Below, one piece after another: positions 8,109 through 16,394 of a DNA stretch of 50,542 nt. Source of the stretch: Rhizobium sp. J15 (lineage in GTDB: Bacteria; Pseudomonadota; Alphaproteobacteria; Rhizobiales; Rhizobiaceae); assembly GCF_002531825.1 (NCBI RefSeq), contig NZ_NWSX01000042.1, forward strand, positions 1 to 50,542. The letters are read 5' to 3'. The notes beneath the pieces are model-generated. The model saw only the letters and a list, made by a program, of their open reading frames with translations, was not told the origin of the DNA and ran no database searches. Positions within the stretch are counted from its first letter, which is position 1. Each line of letters starts with the position of its first letter. The position numbers and the translations under genes were made by a program.

Positions 8109-9323
8109 ATGGCGAAAACCGCAGCAAAAACAGCGCCGGTCGTCGAAGGGTTGACCGCATTGATGGAGCGTCATGCTGACGCTCTCTCCAGCCAACTTCA
8201 AGCACATCATCTCAAGGTCTTCCCGCCGACGTCCGAAAAGGGCATTCGATCCTTTGCACCGTCAGAAGCCTCAAAATTGCTTGGCATCGGTGAGTCTTAT
8301 CTTAGACAAACTGCTTCGGAAATGCCTGAACTGCACGTTAGTATGAGCCCTGGCGGTCGACGCACGTTCACGATCGAAGATATTCATTCAATCCGTAAGC
8401 ACCTGGACCTGATTGGCCGCGGGAACCGGCGCTACCTGCCCCATCGTCGCACGGGGGAGCAGCTTCAAGTCGTCTCGGTGATGAATTTCAAAGGCGGCTC
8501 GGGCAAGACGACGACAGCCGCGCATCTGGCACAGTACCTGGCAATGCGTGGCTACCGGATTCTCGCGATTGATCTTGATCCCCAAGCAAGCCTTTCCGCA
8601 CTCTTCGGCAGTCAGCCAGAAACTGACGTTGGTCCGAACGAAACACTCTATGGCGCCATCCGGTATGATGACGAGCAGGTCCCAATCGAGCAGGTTGTCC
8701 GAGGAACGTACATCCCGGATCTTCATCTAATTCCTGGCAATCTTGAACTGATGGAGTTCGAGCACGATACCCCGCGCGCGCTTATGAACCGGAAGGAAGG
8801 TGACACGCTTTTTTACGGTCGGATCAGTCAGGTCATCGAAGACATCGCGGACAACTACGATGTCGTCGTTATCGATTGCCCTCCCCAACTTGGCTATCTC
8901 ACGCTTTCAGCTCTGACCGCCGCAACCTCGATCCTCGTCACCGTCCATCCCCAGATGTTGGATGTAATGTCGATGAACCAGTTTCTGGCGATGACCTCGA
9001 ATCTCCTTCGGGAAATCGAGAACGCAGGCGCCCAGTTCAAGTTCAATTGGATGCGCTACCTCGTCACTCGTTTTGAACCGAGCGATGGCCCGCAGAACCA
9101 GATGGTGGGCTATCTGCGTTCGATCTTCGGCGAAAATGTTCTCAATTTTCCGATGCTCAAGACGACCGCCGTTTCGGACGCTGGCCTGACGAATCAAACC
9201 CTCTTTGAGGTTGAGCGCGGACAGTTCACGCGCTCGACCTATGATCGGGCCTTAGAGGCGATGAACGCCGTCAACGACGAGATCGAAACTCTAATCAAAA
9301 AAGCATGGGGTAGAACCACATGA
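8109..9323 (+). CDS. repA: Plasmid partitioning protein RepA (ParA-type ATPase)
   Basis: About 404 aa from ATG 8109. It has an N-terminal helix-turn-helix region (SKLLGIGESYLRQTASEMP) and a deviant Walker A loop, NFKGGSGKTTTAAHL, near residue 130, typical of ParA-type ATPases, followed by AIDLDPQASL and VVIDCPPQLGYLT. RepA drives plasmid segregation with RepB and the parS site and represses its own operon. TTG 8088 and ATG 8097 are alternative starts; 8109 gives the usual family length and lies beyond the inverted repeat. Its stop overlaps the repB start (ATGA), the normal repABC arrangement. Confidence 0.97.
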   Translation: MAKTAAKTAPVVEGLTALMERHADALSSQLQAHHLKVFPPTSEKGIRSFAPSEASKLLGIGESYLRQTASEMPELHVSMSPGGRRTFTIEDIHSIRKHLDLIGRGNRRYLPHRRTGEQLQVVSVMNFKGGSGKTTTAAHLAQYLAMRGYRILAIDLDPQASLSALFGSQPETDVGPNETLYGAIRYDDEQVPIEQVVRGTYIPDLHLIPGNLELMEFEHDTPRALMNRKEGDTLFYGRISQVIEDIADNYDVVVIDCPPQLGYLTLSALTAATSILVTVHPQMLDVMSMNQFLAMTSNLLREIENAGAQFKFNWMRYLVTRFEPSDGPQNQMVGYLRSIFGENVLNFPMLKTTAVSDAGLTNQTLFEVERGQFTRSTYDRALEAMNAVNDEIETLIKKAWGRTT

Positions 9324-10345
9324 GTCGGAAGCACCTCCTTGACGTCACCACGGACGCGCCCGACAGCTCATCAGCTGCTGAACACAGAGCGGCAAAGACT
9401 CGCTCCATGCCGCTTCTCGGCGTGACCAGAAAAGAACGAGATCCAGCGACGAAGCTGACTGCAAACATCGGTAACGCGTTGCGCGAGCAAAATGATCGTC
9501 TTGGTCGTGCCGAGGAGATCGAGCGGCGTCTCGCCGAAGGTCAGGCCGTGGTTGAACTGAACGCGTCGTCAATCGAGCCGTCCTTCGTTCAGGATCGCAT
9601 GCAAGGTGATATCGAAGGACTTCTTGCATCCATCCGCGAGCAAGGACAGCAGGTCCCAATCCTTGTGAGACCTCATCCCGTTAAACCCGCGCACTACCAA
9701 GTTGCCTTTGGACACCGCCGGCTGCGCGCCGTTTCGGAGCTAGGACTGCCGGTCAAGGCGGTTGTTCGAGACTTGACGGACGAGCAGTTGGTTGTCGCAC
9801 AGGGTCAGGAAAACAATGAGCGCGAAGACCTCACCTTCATCGAAAAGGCACGTTTCGCACACAAGCTAAACAAGCAGTTTCCACGAGAAATCGTCATCGC
9901 GGCTATGTCAATCGATAAAAGCAACTTGTCGAAGATGCTCCTGCTTGTTGACGCCCTCCCCTCTGAATTGATCGATGCCATCGGCGCCGCTCCAGGCGTT
10001 GGACGCCCAAGTTGGCAGCAATTGGCAGAGCTGGTTGAGAAAGCATCGCCTCCGGCAGGCGCTGCGAAATATGCTGCCTCGGAGGAGGTGCAGGCGCTGC
10101 CGTCGTCGGAACGGTTCAAGGCAGTGATCGACCATCTGAAACCGCGTCGGACTGCGCGCGGGTTGCCAGACGTCCTGTCGACCCCCGATGGCGACAGGCT
10201 TGCGCAGGTCACGCAGAGCAAGAGCAAGCTCGAAATTACCATTGACAGGAAAGCCACGCCGGATTTCGCGGCTTTCGTACTCGAGCATTTGCCGGCGCTT
10301 TACCAGGAGCATCGCGCAAAGCATCAACGGAAACAGGGAGTGTAA
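9320..10345 (+). CDS. repB: Plasmid partitioning protein RepB (ParB-type)
   Basis: A 341-aa ParB-family DNA-binding protein. The ParB/Sulfiredoxin-like domain is visible as PILVRPHPVKPAHYQVAFGH followed by RRLRAVSELG, then NEREDLTFIEKARFA and a helix-turn-helix (EIVIAAMSIDKSNLSKML). RepB binds the centromere-like parS sites and loads RepA. The start overlaps the last codon of repA, implying coupled translation. The last 80 residues are the more variable C-terminal dimerisation part. The length is normal for rhizobial RepB. Confidence 0.97.
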   Translation: MSRKHLLDVTTDAPDSSSAAEHRAAKTRSMPLLGVTRKERDPATKLTANIGNALREQNDRLGRAEEIERRLAEGQAVVELNASSIEPSFVQDRMQGDIEGLLASIREQGQQVPILVRPHPVKPAHYQVAFGHRRLRAVSELGLPVKAVVRDLTDEQLVVAQGQENNEREDLTFIEKARFAHKLNKQFPREIVIAAMSIDKSNLSKMLLLVDALPSELIDAIGAAPGVGRPSWQQLAELVEKASPPAGAAKYAASEEVQALPSSERFKAVIDHLKPRRTARGLPDVLSTPDGDRLAQVTQSKSKLEITIDRKATPDFAAFVLEHLPALYQEHRAKHQRKQGV

Positions 10346-10350
10346 CCCGC

Positions 10351-10407
10351 AAAAGAAAAGAGCTCCCTCAACGTCGCCGTCGTGGAAGCCCTTCTGTCTC
10401 TGTAGCA
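10351..10407 (-). ncRNA. Candidate repABC counter-transcribed RNA (ctRNA / RepE)
   Basis: The repB-repC gap carries, on the minus strand, a TTGACG -35 box (10436-10441), a 17-bp spacer and a weak -10 (GATTCT, 10413-10418). Transcription would start near 10407. The RNA would end at a stem made of AAGGGCTTCC (10384-10393) and GGGAGCTCTT (10358-10367; eight Watson-Crick pairs plus wobbles), followed by a U-rich run (10351-10357). Size (about 57 nt), place and orientation match the antisense RNAs known from repABC plasmids, which repress repC and set copy number and incompatibility. Confidence 0.75.
10358..10393 (-). terminator. Intrinsic terminator of the ctRNA
   Basis: A 10-bp imperfect stem with G-U pairs and a 16-nt loop, followed on the minus strand by TTTTCTTTT. 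It lies directly after the repB stop. In the opposite orientation the same sequence is part of the repC leader, where such structures control access to the repC ribosome site. Confidence 0.6.
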
Positions 10408-10500
10408 AGAACAGAATCGCATTTCCTCGAATCCTCGTCAAGAGTCTTTGGCGCCGTTTTGGTGAGCGGATTTCCTTTGCCTGCTGAAAGGTGAGAGACA

Positions 10501-11709
10501 ATGCAGTCGGGGAATGTAGCGACGCCGTTCGGGCGGCGGCCAATGACGCTTGCGCTCGTGCGGCGCCAGGCGGCAATGGAAATCAAGCCTGGAAAAGCTG
10601 CCGATAAGTGGAAAGTGTTGAGAGACGCTTCCGCCGCGATGGAACTGCTCGGGATCCAGTCGAACAGTCTGGCTGTTCTTGACGCACTTTTGAGCTTTTA
10701 TCCTGACAATGAGTTGCGTCAGGATGCACAATTGATTGTCTTCCCCTCGAATGCCCAACTGGCGCTTCGGGCGCATGCAATGGCGGGCGCAACGTTGCGG
10801 CGGCATATTGCCATTCTGGTGGAGTCGGGGTTGATCGTCCGTAAGGATAGCGCCAATGGCAAGCGGTTCGCCCGCAAGGGCGACGATGGCCAGATCGAGA
10901 ATGCTTTTGGCTTCGACCTGTCGCCCCTCCTGGCGCGATCGGAAGAGTTGGCGATGTTGGCGCAAAGAGTGGCGGCCGAGAGAGCCTCGCTCAGGAAAGC
11001 CAAAGAGAGCCTTACAATTTGCCGGCGGGATGTTCGCAAACTTATTACTGCTGCAATGGTCGAGGGCGCCGACGGCGATTGGAAGACGACCGAGGACATC
11101 TACATTGCGCTCGCGAGCAGAATTCCGCGCGTTCCGACCCTTGAAGGGGTCATTAGCGTTCTCAATGAAATGGAGATGCTCCGTGAGGAAGTGCTTAATC
11201 GTTTGGAAAACCTCGAGAATGCTGAAAAAATTAGCACCAATGCTGCTCATATCGAGCAGCACATACAGAATTCAAAACCCGAATCCGATAATGAATCTGA
11301 ACCACGCTCCGAAAAGGAGCAGGGGGCAAAGGCGAGCTTGAGCCATCAGCCGAAGAATGAATCGCAAAGGGCGTTCCCGTTGAGATTGGTGCTCAAGGCG
11401 TGCCCGATGATCAGCGACTATGCACCGCGCGGCGTGGGGAGCTGGCGAGATCTGATGTCTGCCGCTGTGGTGGTTCGATCTATGCTGGGGGTAAGCCCTT
11501 CCGCCTACCAGGATGCCTGCGAGGCGCTAGGACCGGAGAATGCTGCGGTGGCAATTGCGTGCATCTTGGAAAGGGCTAACTTCATCAACTCTCCTGGAGG
11601 CTATCTGCGGGATCTAACGCGCCGAAGTGAGCGCGGTGAATTCTCGCTTGGCCCGATGATAATGGCGTTGTTGAAGGCCAACGGGCAAGGTGGTTTGAGG
11701 GCTGGGTAA
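10501..11709 (+). CDS. repC: Replication initiator RepC
   Basis: A 402-aa RepC, the initiator of repABC plasmids. The N-terminus (VATPFGRRPMTLALVRRQ) and the segment AHAMAGATLRRHIAILVESG are characteristic. The N-terminal half is a winged-helix DNA-binding region; a hydrophilic Ser/Glu/Asn linker (about residues 240-290) separates it from a C-terminal domain with GVGSWRDLMSAAVVVRSMLG. The start has AAAGGTGA upstream. It is 155 bp from repB with the antisense RNA in the gap, as expected. The length is normal and no damage is visible. In this family the replication origin lies inside repC. Confidence 0.97.
   Translation: MQSGNVATPFGRRPMTLALVRRQAAMEIKPGKAADKWKVLRDASAAMELLGIQSNSLAVLDALLSFYPDNELRQDAQLIVFPSNAQLALRAHAMAGATLRRHIAILVESGLIVRKDSANGKRFARKGDDGQIENAFGFDLSPLLARSEELAMLAQRVAAERASLRKAKESLTICRRDVRKLITAAMVEGADGDWKTTEDIYIALASRIPRVPTLEGVISVLNEMEMLREEVLNRLENLENAEKISTNAAHIEQHIQNSKPESDNESEPRSEKEQGAKASLSHQPKNESQRAFPLRLVLKACPMISDYAPRGVGSWRDLMSAAVVVRSMLGVSPSAYQDACEALGPENAAVAIACILERANFINSPGGYLRDLTRRSERGEFSLGPMIMALLKANGQGGLRAG
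11217..11300. other. AT-rich segment inside repC, candidate oriV region
   Basis: The linker-coding part of repC is markedly richer in A and T than the rest of the gene and contains a perfect 8-bp inverted repeat, TGCTGCTC / GAGCAGCA (11241-11248 and 11254-11261). The origin of repABC plasmids is known to lie within repC in an AT-rich tract, so this is the best place in the window for oriV. The exact borders are not visible. Confidence 0.4.
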
Positions 11710-12160
11710 GTGCGGCTGATCGTTATTCCGGCCGTTGAGGATTTCGGTTGTGGTCAGCTGACCACCAAGCTAACCCCTTGGAAAACACCAACTTTCAAAG
11801 GCGGCTTGTCGCAGGCATTGTGCCGGTTACCGTCTGGCTCCCGAGCCAAATGACGCCTCTTAGGGGAACAGTAGACCGTGATCTCAATACGAACGCGCCC
11901 AAGGTCGCGCACGAACTAGACCAGGAGCGAAGTCTTCGCACAAAATGGCAGCCGCCTTTCATCAATTCATTGGCACCGGCGCGGCCAGCAAATCGCAAGG
12001 CGGCCGGCTGTGCCGGCTAATCGCGAATGGGCGATGGCGCCGCATGGATAGGACGCAATAGGAACAACTACCTGCTGCCACCCGCAGCGCCGGAATCTAC
12101 GGGGCTGCTTCGCGGCGGCACTTCCACAACACTGGGAGAATTCATCAACCGCTATCTTGG
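11710..12160. other. Gap downstream of repC
   Basis: About 450 bp without a supported gene. It contains the left copy of the 16-bp palindrome at 11750-11765. The remainder shows no recognisable coding or RNA signal and leads into the IS remnants. Confidence 0.45.
11750..11765. repeat. Perfect 16-bp palindrome, left copy
   Basis: GTGGTCAGCTGACCAC, perfectly self-complementary, 40 bp after the repC stop. An identical copy lies at 14185-14200, beyond the IS remnants. The pattern GT-x-N4-GC-N4-x-AC differs by one base per arm from the GTT-N4-GC-N4-AAC form reported for repABC parS sites, and such sites are found downstream of repC in some rhizobial plasmids. It could instead be the end of a mobile element. 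Confidence 0.5.
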
Positions 12161-12164
12161 GCGA

Positions 12165-12500
12165 GGTGACGCAATGAGCCACTCGACCCTATGGTCTTTT
12201 GACCAGGCAAGAATGGCATTCGAGGTGAGTTTGGTGCCGTTGTCGGAGAGATCATTGCGAGTTTGCCGCGCCATTCGATCAGCGTCGTCAGCTCTCGAGC
12301 GAGGCGACGACCGGAGATCGAGGTGTCCGGGGATCGCCGCGAGGCATTCTCGCGTCGCGTCATGGACGATGTTGAGCACGCGAACCCCCTTCCGTAAGCG
12401 AACTTGCAGGCACGCGCGCACCGATCCTGGCCAACGCGAAGGCTCTGCCCGCTGGTCGCTGGATTTTGTTCGTGACCAAAAGCAAATGATCCAGTGGAAC
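12165..12500 (-). pseudogene. IS3-family transposase (orfB) fragment, decayed
   Basis: On the minus strand this region matches part of an IS3-type DDE integrase catalytic domain spread over more than one frame: RLRKGVRVLNIVHDATRECL, LARELTTLIEWRGK, SDNGTKLTSNAILAW. The DNG-T-TSNAIL stretch is the second catalytic Asp region. Frame changes and a lack of ends show it is dead. It is an inverted, roughly 80 percent similar counterpart of the plus-strand fragment near 13550-13780. Confidence 0.7.
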
Positions 12501-12530
12501 ATTTCTCCACCGAACGACTGAGGCATATAC

Positions 12531-13318
12531 CTATCTCGCAAGGCCCAGCCATCGGCACAGTATTTGAGTCCGTTGAAGAAGGTGATGGTCCAGGCGGCTT
12601 GGAGGAGGCATAGCCGTTCCAGTCGCTGAGTTTGGCGATAATCCAAGCGGCCCAAGCGAGCGAAGCTTTGGGATGGGGATTGGATTGCAGCTTGGTCTTG
12701 CCCTTGAAGCGGCTTTCGAGGGCGGCGAGCGTGTTGATCTCCTGGGGACTGACTGCCAGGCTTGCCGGGTGAGGATCGCCGCCACTGCGGTCCTGCACGA
12801 GTTGGAGGACGATTGCCGCGGCCTTGGCGGCGATGGCGACGAGCTTTTCCAGCCGCGCCGCTAACTGCAATTGGCTGTCCTCGATCTTGAAGCCCTGCGT
12901 CTTCATCACCCGGAAGAACTGCTCGATCATCCAGCGCTGCTTGTACCAAGCGACGATCTGCCAGGCGTCAGTCGCAGTGGAGAGCGCATGGGTGGTCAAG
13001 AGCAGCCAATGCAAGGGCTCGACACCGTCGGGTGCGTCCGGTTCGACGACCTCGACCCAACTGAGCCTAACCCCGTCGGGCAGCCCTTCTTCGCGCAGGT
13101 TTTGCGGCCGCCTGATCGTCGCCTGGCCGAAGCTCTAGGCACAACGTTGCCTGCCGCGTCGGACGGTCGGCGCGCTCGCGCAGCTCGATCGTTTGGGTGT
13201 CGCAGAACCGAACTGTCTCTACGACATCACGCAGTTTAGAGCCGCCGATGAGTGCATGGTCATGCATGACGCGCGACAAAAGATCGAAGCGTTGGTCGGG
13301 CAGGCGCGCCCACATCAT
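12531..13318 (-). pseudogene. IS4-family transposase fragment, frameshifted
   Basis: The minus strand encodes the C-terminal half of an IS4/Tn5-type transposase. The signature YREK motif is clear in WYKQRWMIEQFFRVMKTQG (near 12900-12960), preceded by LHWLLLTTHALSTATDAW. The part upstream (13067-13318: ARLPDQRFDLLSRVMHD) is in a different frame, so at least one frameshift breaks the gene, and the N-terminus is missing. The fragment sits exactly between two inverted IS3 fragments. Confidence 0.78.
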
Positions 13319-13329
13319 AAAGAAGTCGC

Positions 13330-14059
13330 CCTATTGCGCGACCTCGCCAATGAGCGATGGCGTTTCGGCGACCGGCGGCTTCGGCGGGAGGGAGCGCCGT
13401 TGGGGTCGACCGCATCTACGGGCTCTATCGCGAAGAAGGACTTTCCGTTCGCAAGCAGAAAAGCCGGGGCGGCACGCTGTTGGCACGCGTGGCCCGATCC
13501 TGGTCGAAGCGAAGGCCAATGCCCGATGCTCGCTGAATCTCGTTCACGACCAGTTCGCTTGCGGAAGGCGGTTTCGCGTGCTCAACTTCGTCGAAGACGT
13601 GACCCGCGAATGCCTGGCGGCGATCCCGGACACCTCGATCTTGCGTCGTCGCGTCGCTCGCGAACTGTCGGTCCTCATCGAACGGCGCGGCAAACCGGGG
13701 ATGATCGTCTCCGACAACGGCACGGAATTCACCTCGAATGCCATCCTTGCCAGGTCGAAGGATCATAGGGTCGAGTCGCACGGCATCACGCCGGGAAGCC
13801 GATGCAAAACGCTAATGTCGAGAGCTTCAACGGCCGGATGCGGGACGAGATGGTCAACCAAAGCCTGTTCCTCGGCTGCGATTATGCCCGAAGCGCCATT
13901 GCTGGGCCGACGATTACAACCACTTCCGGCCGCACTCATCGCTCGGACCAGACCTGGGCAAGTGATGCAGATACCATTGCCGCAACCGGCTCCAACGCTG
14001 CGCGAGATGAAAGCTTCGCGTTTCCGCCACTTGGCGTACTCGGAGCGCGCAGGCTCTAG
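13330..14059 (+). pseudogene. IS3-family transposase (orfB) fragment, decayed
   Basis: Pieces of an IS3-type integrase are found in three frames: DRIYGLYREEGLSVRKQKSR, GGTLLARVARSWSKRRPMPD, FRVLNFVEDVTRECLAAIPD, PGMIVSDNGTEFTSNAIL and NANVESFNGRMRDEMVNQSL. The order is that of an intact orfB, with the DDE elements SDNGTEF and ESFNGRMRDE recognisable, but frameshifts and small deletions disable it. It is homologous to the inverted fragment at 12165-12500. Confidence 0.78.
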
Positions 14060-14184
14060 TCGCCGCTGGAGAGGATCGAGTGCTAGGTCAGCGGGTCCAC
14101 TGATCGAGGTTTTTCGCCAGACTCTGCTGTCGTGGGCCAGCAAGTTTTTTGGGGTGGACGCACTGCCAACAGCTGCTTTTCCGG

Positions 14185-14200
14185 TGGTCAGCTGACCACA
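14185..14200. repeat. Perfect 16-bp palindrome, right copy
   Basis: Identical to the palindrome at 11750-11765 (GTGGTCAGCTGACCAC). The immediate flanks differ (TTTTCCG before and AGCTCCA after), so the repeated unit seems limited to about 17 bases. Together the copies bracket the 2.4-kb zone of IS remnants. Confidence 0.5.
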
Positions 14201-14959
14201 GCTCCAACACTCTGAAAAGAAACGACATTTTCGGGCGCTACTATGGACGTCGCATGACCCGCTCCTCGCGCGACCTCTCACAAGATCGGTTGTGTAGAGA
14301 TAGGTACCGTCCCCGATTGAGCGGCTTCGTGTTCGAACGAACAATGGCGGTGTTTGTCACGACTGAAAGGAGACATTGCTTTGTAATCTTAACGGCGGTC
14401 TCCGCAGGATGCTTCAGGACGAAGACCTCCTAGGCTTCGAGGACAGTCGAAATTGCTGGTCGTAAAACGAATGTTTGCAGATTTTCGGCCGTAATCATTC
14501 TTGTAGGAAATATAGCTGGCGGCGCGGACAAATGGCTCAATGAAATTGTCGAGCATCCTTGAAAGAACGCCGAAACGCGGACGGATTGTAAAAGAAACAA
14601 ATACTGTCTGACTGAGTCGCGGCTCGCGCCCGAATTCTTCGTGCAGCCGAGACGGCTTTTTGGTAGCGAGGGGAGGGGCTGTCCTCTGCTTTTACCCGCG
14701 CCACCGAGGGTCATGGCCCGCGCGCCTCTGCGGATCATAATCACCGCGGCTGAAGCCTTCAGCACGTTCCGGGGGAGGGGGCGAGCAGGCGGAGGAAGCC
14801 GGCTCCGCGGGCGAGTGTAGGCGCTGAGCTGAAACCGCGGAGCGATAGCGACTAGCGGTCCTGGCGCTACAGATCCCCAAAGGCCGGACCTGACGATTAT
14901 GCAGTCGAATAGCGACAAGAAAAGACTCTCTGCCATCGGGCGTCGGATGAACCATGCCC
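14201..14959. other. Gap before the serine recombinase gene
   Basis: About 760 bp in which I recognise no gene. Reading frames on both strands are short or Arg/Ser-rich. It probably contains further decayed mobile DNA. Confidence 0.4.
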
Positions 14960-15877
14960 TCAATGGCGAATGAGGCCAAATCTGTGGGCTTCGTCCAGCA
15001 GGACCCGCACCGAGGACGGTTGCCACTTCCTGCCGCTGCGCACGGGCCGTTCTCCCATCTGGTCCAGTTGCGCGGCAATGTCGCGCAGCGACAGGTTGGG
15101 ATCGGCAATGGCAATTGCCGCCACCAGCTTCATCAGATAGTCTTCGGGAGCGCGACGAGGGGATCGAGCAAGGAGTTCCTTCTCCGCGAGCTTTTCGCGT
15201 ACCATGCGATGAACAGCGCGACGAAGGCGTTCGACGGTCCAGTCGTGGCCACGGCGATTGAGAACCCGCACGACATTGTCCCAACTGTGCTGCGGCCGGA
15301 GTTGACGCACCATCGGCAGCCACGTCTGCGCCGATGCAATGAGTTCATCGAGATAGAGCTTCTCCCGTGCCTGCGAGATTGCCTTGATCGCCTCCGGCCG
15401 TCGTTCTCGCAGACCCGGATTTCCAGGAAGCTTGCCGCGTGCCTTCGCCGCCTTAATGCCGGCTTTGGTACGCTCGGCGATTAGCGCCCGCTCGAGCTGC
15501 GCGACGGCGCCGAGGACCTGAAGGGAAAACATGCCCTGCGGGGTCGACGTATCGATTGGATCGCGGATCGACCGGAAATGCACGCCGCGCGCCTCGAGGT
15601 CCTCGATCACCGACAAGAGATGACTGACGGATCGGGCCAGTCGATCGAGGCGCACGACAATGAGGACGTCGCCGGCGCTAAGCTCAGCGAGTAATCGCGT
15701 CAGCACCGGTCGAGCCCGCGATGCTCCGGAACCATGCTCCTGATGGATCCGATCGCAGCCGGCTGCACGCAGCTCGTCCAACTGGGCATCGTGGACCTGT
15801 TCATCCGTCGACACCCGGGCATAACCGATCAGCCGCTTGGGAGATTGTTGGTTGTTAAATGTTTGTGGCTTTGCCAT
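14960..15877 (-). CDS. Serine recombinase (resolvase/invertase family)
   Basis: About 305 aa from ATG 15877. The catalytic domain is typical: LIGYARVSTDEQ with the nucleophile Ser23, then VLIVVRLDRLARSVSHL and LQVLGAVAQLERALIAERT, which hold the conserved arginines and the E-helix. The C-terminal 170 residues contain two helix-turn-helix-like segments (around DNVVRVLNRRGHDW and LSLRDIAAQLDQ), longer than classical Tn3 resolvase. It may resolve plasmid or transposon multimers. A 16-residue longer start at 15925 is possible. No recombination site was identified. Confidence 0.9.
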   Translation of the reverse strand: MAKPQTFNNQQSPKRLIGYARVSTDEQVHDAQLDELRAAGCDRIHQEHGSGASRARPVLTRLLAELSAGDVLIVVRLDRLARSVSHLLSVIEDLEARGVHFRSIRDPIDTSTPQGMFSLQVLGAVAQLERALIAERTKAGIKAAKARGKLPGNPGLRERRPEAIKAISQAREKLYLDELIASAQTWLPMVRQLRPQHSWDNVVRVLNRRGHDWTVERLRRAVHRMVREKLAEKELLARSPRRAPEDYLMKLVAAIAIADPNLSLRDIAAQLDQMGERPVRSGRKWQPSSVRVLLDEAHRFGLIRH

Positions 15878-15925
15878 CGCGCTTGTAACGGCCCTGTCTC
15901 GAAGTACTTTGTACAGATAAGGCAT

Positions 15926-16394
15926 GCGTTAGAAATCGAACAGTTGCAAGCGTGTTTTAGGCATCAAATAGCGGCCCGCCAGACTCAAATCGCCGCCCGA
16001 GATAAGCAACGGAGCGTCCGCACTGACAAACCCGCGCCAGCGGGCTCCTGTGGCGGAAAGGCCGGAAAAACAACCGTTTTGGAGATGCCGCGAGAGCAGG
16101 GGCCCTCGGGAGGTCGCCGGCACATTATGCCGGAAGAAGGGTCGGGATTATGCGGGGCAACTGCGGCGGCCGAATTCTGTCTCGGGGAGTCCGGTCATCC
16201 CAGACGAAATCGGCCGAAAAGCCTGGAAAACCGCGCATTTCCTGCGATCCATGGTGACCGACACCCTAATTTGCGGCGTTATAGCAATCACTTCCGATAA
16301 GCGGTACTTATCGATGGTTATCACATCAACCGACGATCATACCATGTGGCGAACTACAATATTGATATAGAGTTCCTTTAGCAAATCATTTACC
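15926..16394. other. Gap between recombinase and DUF1612 genes
   Basis: About 470 bp without a supported gene. The last 140 bp are AT-rich and probably contain the promoter of the plus-strand DUF1612/HTH gene; upstream promoter elements of the minus-strand recombinase would also lie here. Confidence 0.4.

Noticed and set aside
12145..13014. A 289-codon minus-strand frame
   Set aside because: It fuses the IS4 YREK end with out-of-frame IS3 sequence, so it is a chance open frame over two remnants.
13193..14195. Long plus-strand frames across the IS3 remnant
   Set aside because: They are joined pieces of several frames of a dead transposase; they do not represent a single working protein.
14430..15323. 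A 297-codon minus-strand frame beside the recombinase
   Set aside because: It lies largely in an alternate frame of the serine recombinase gene and is Arg/Ser/Pro-rich without motifs.
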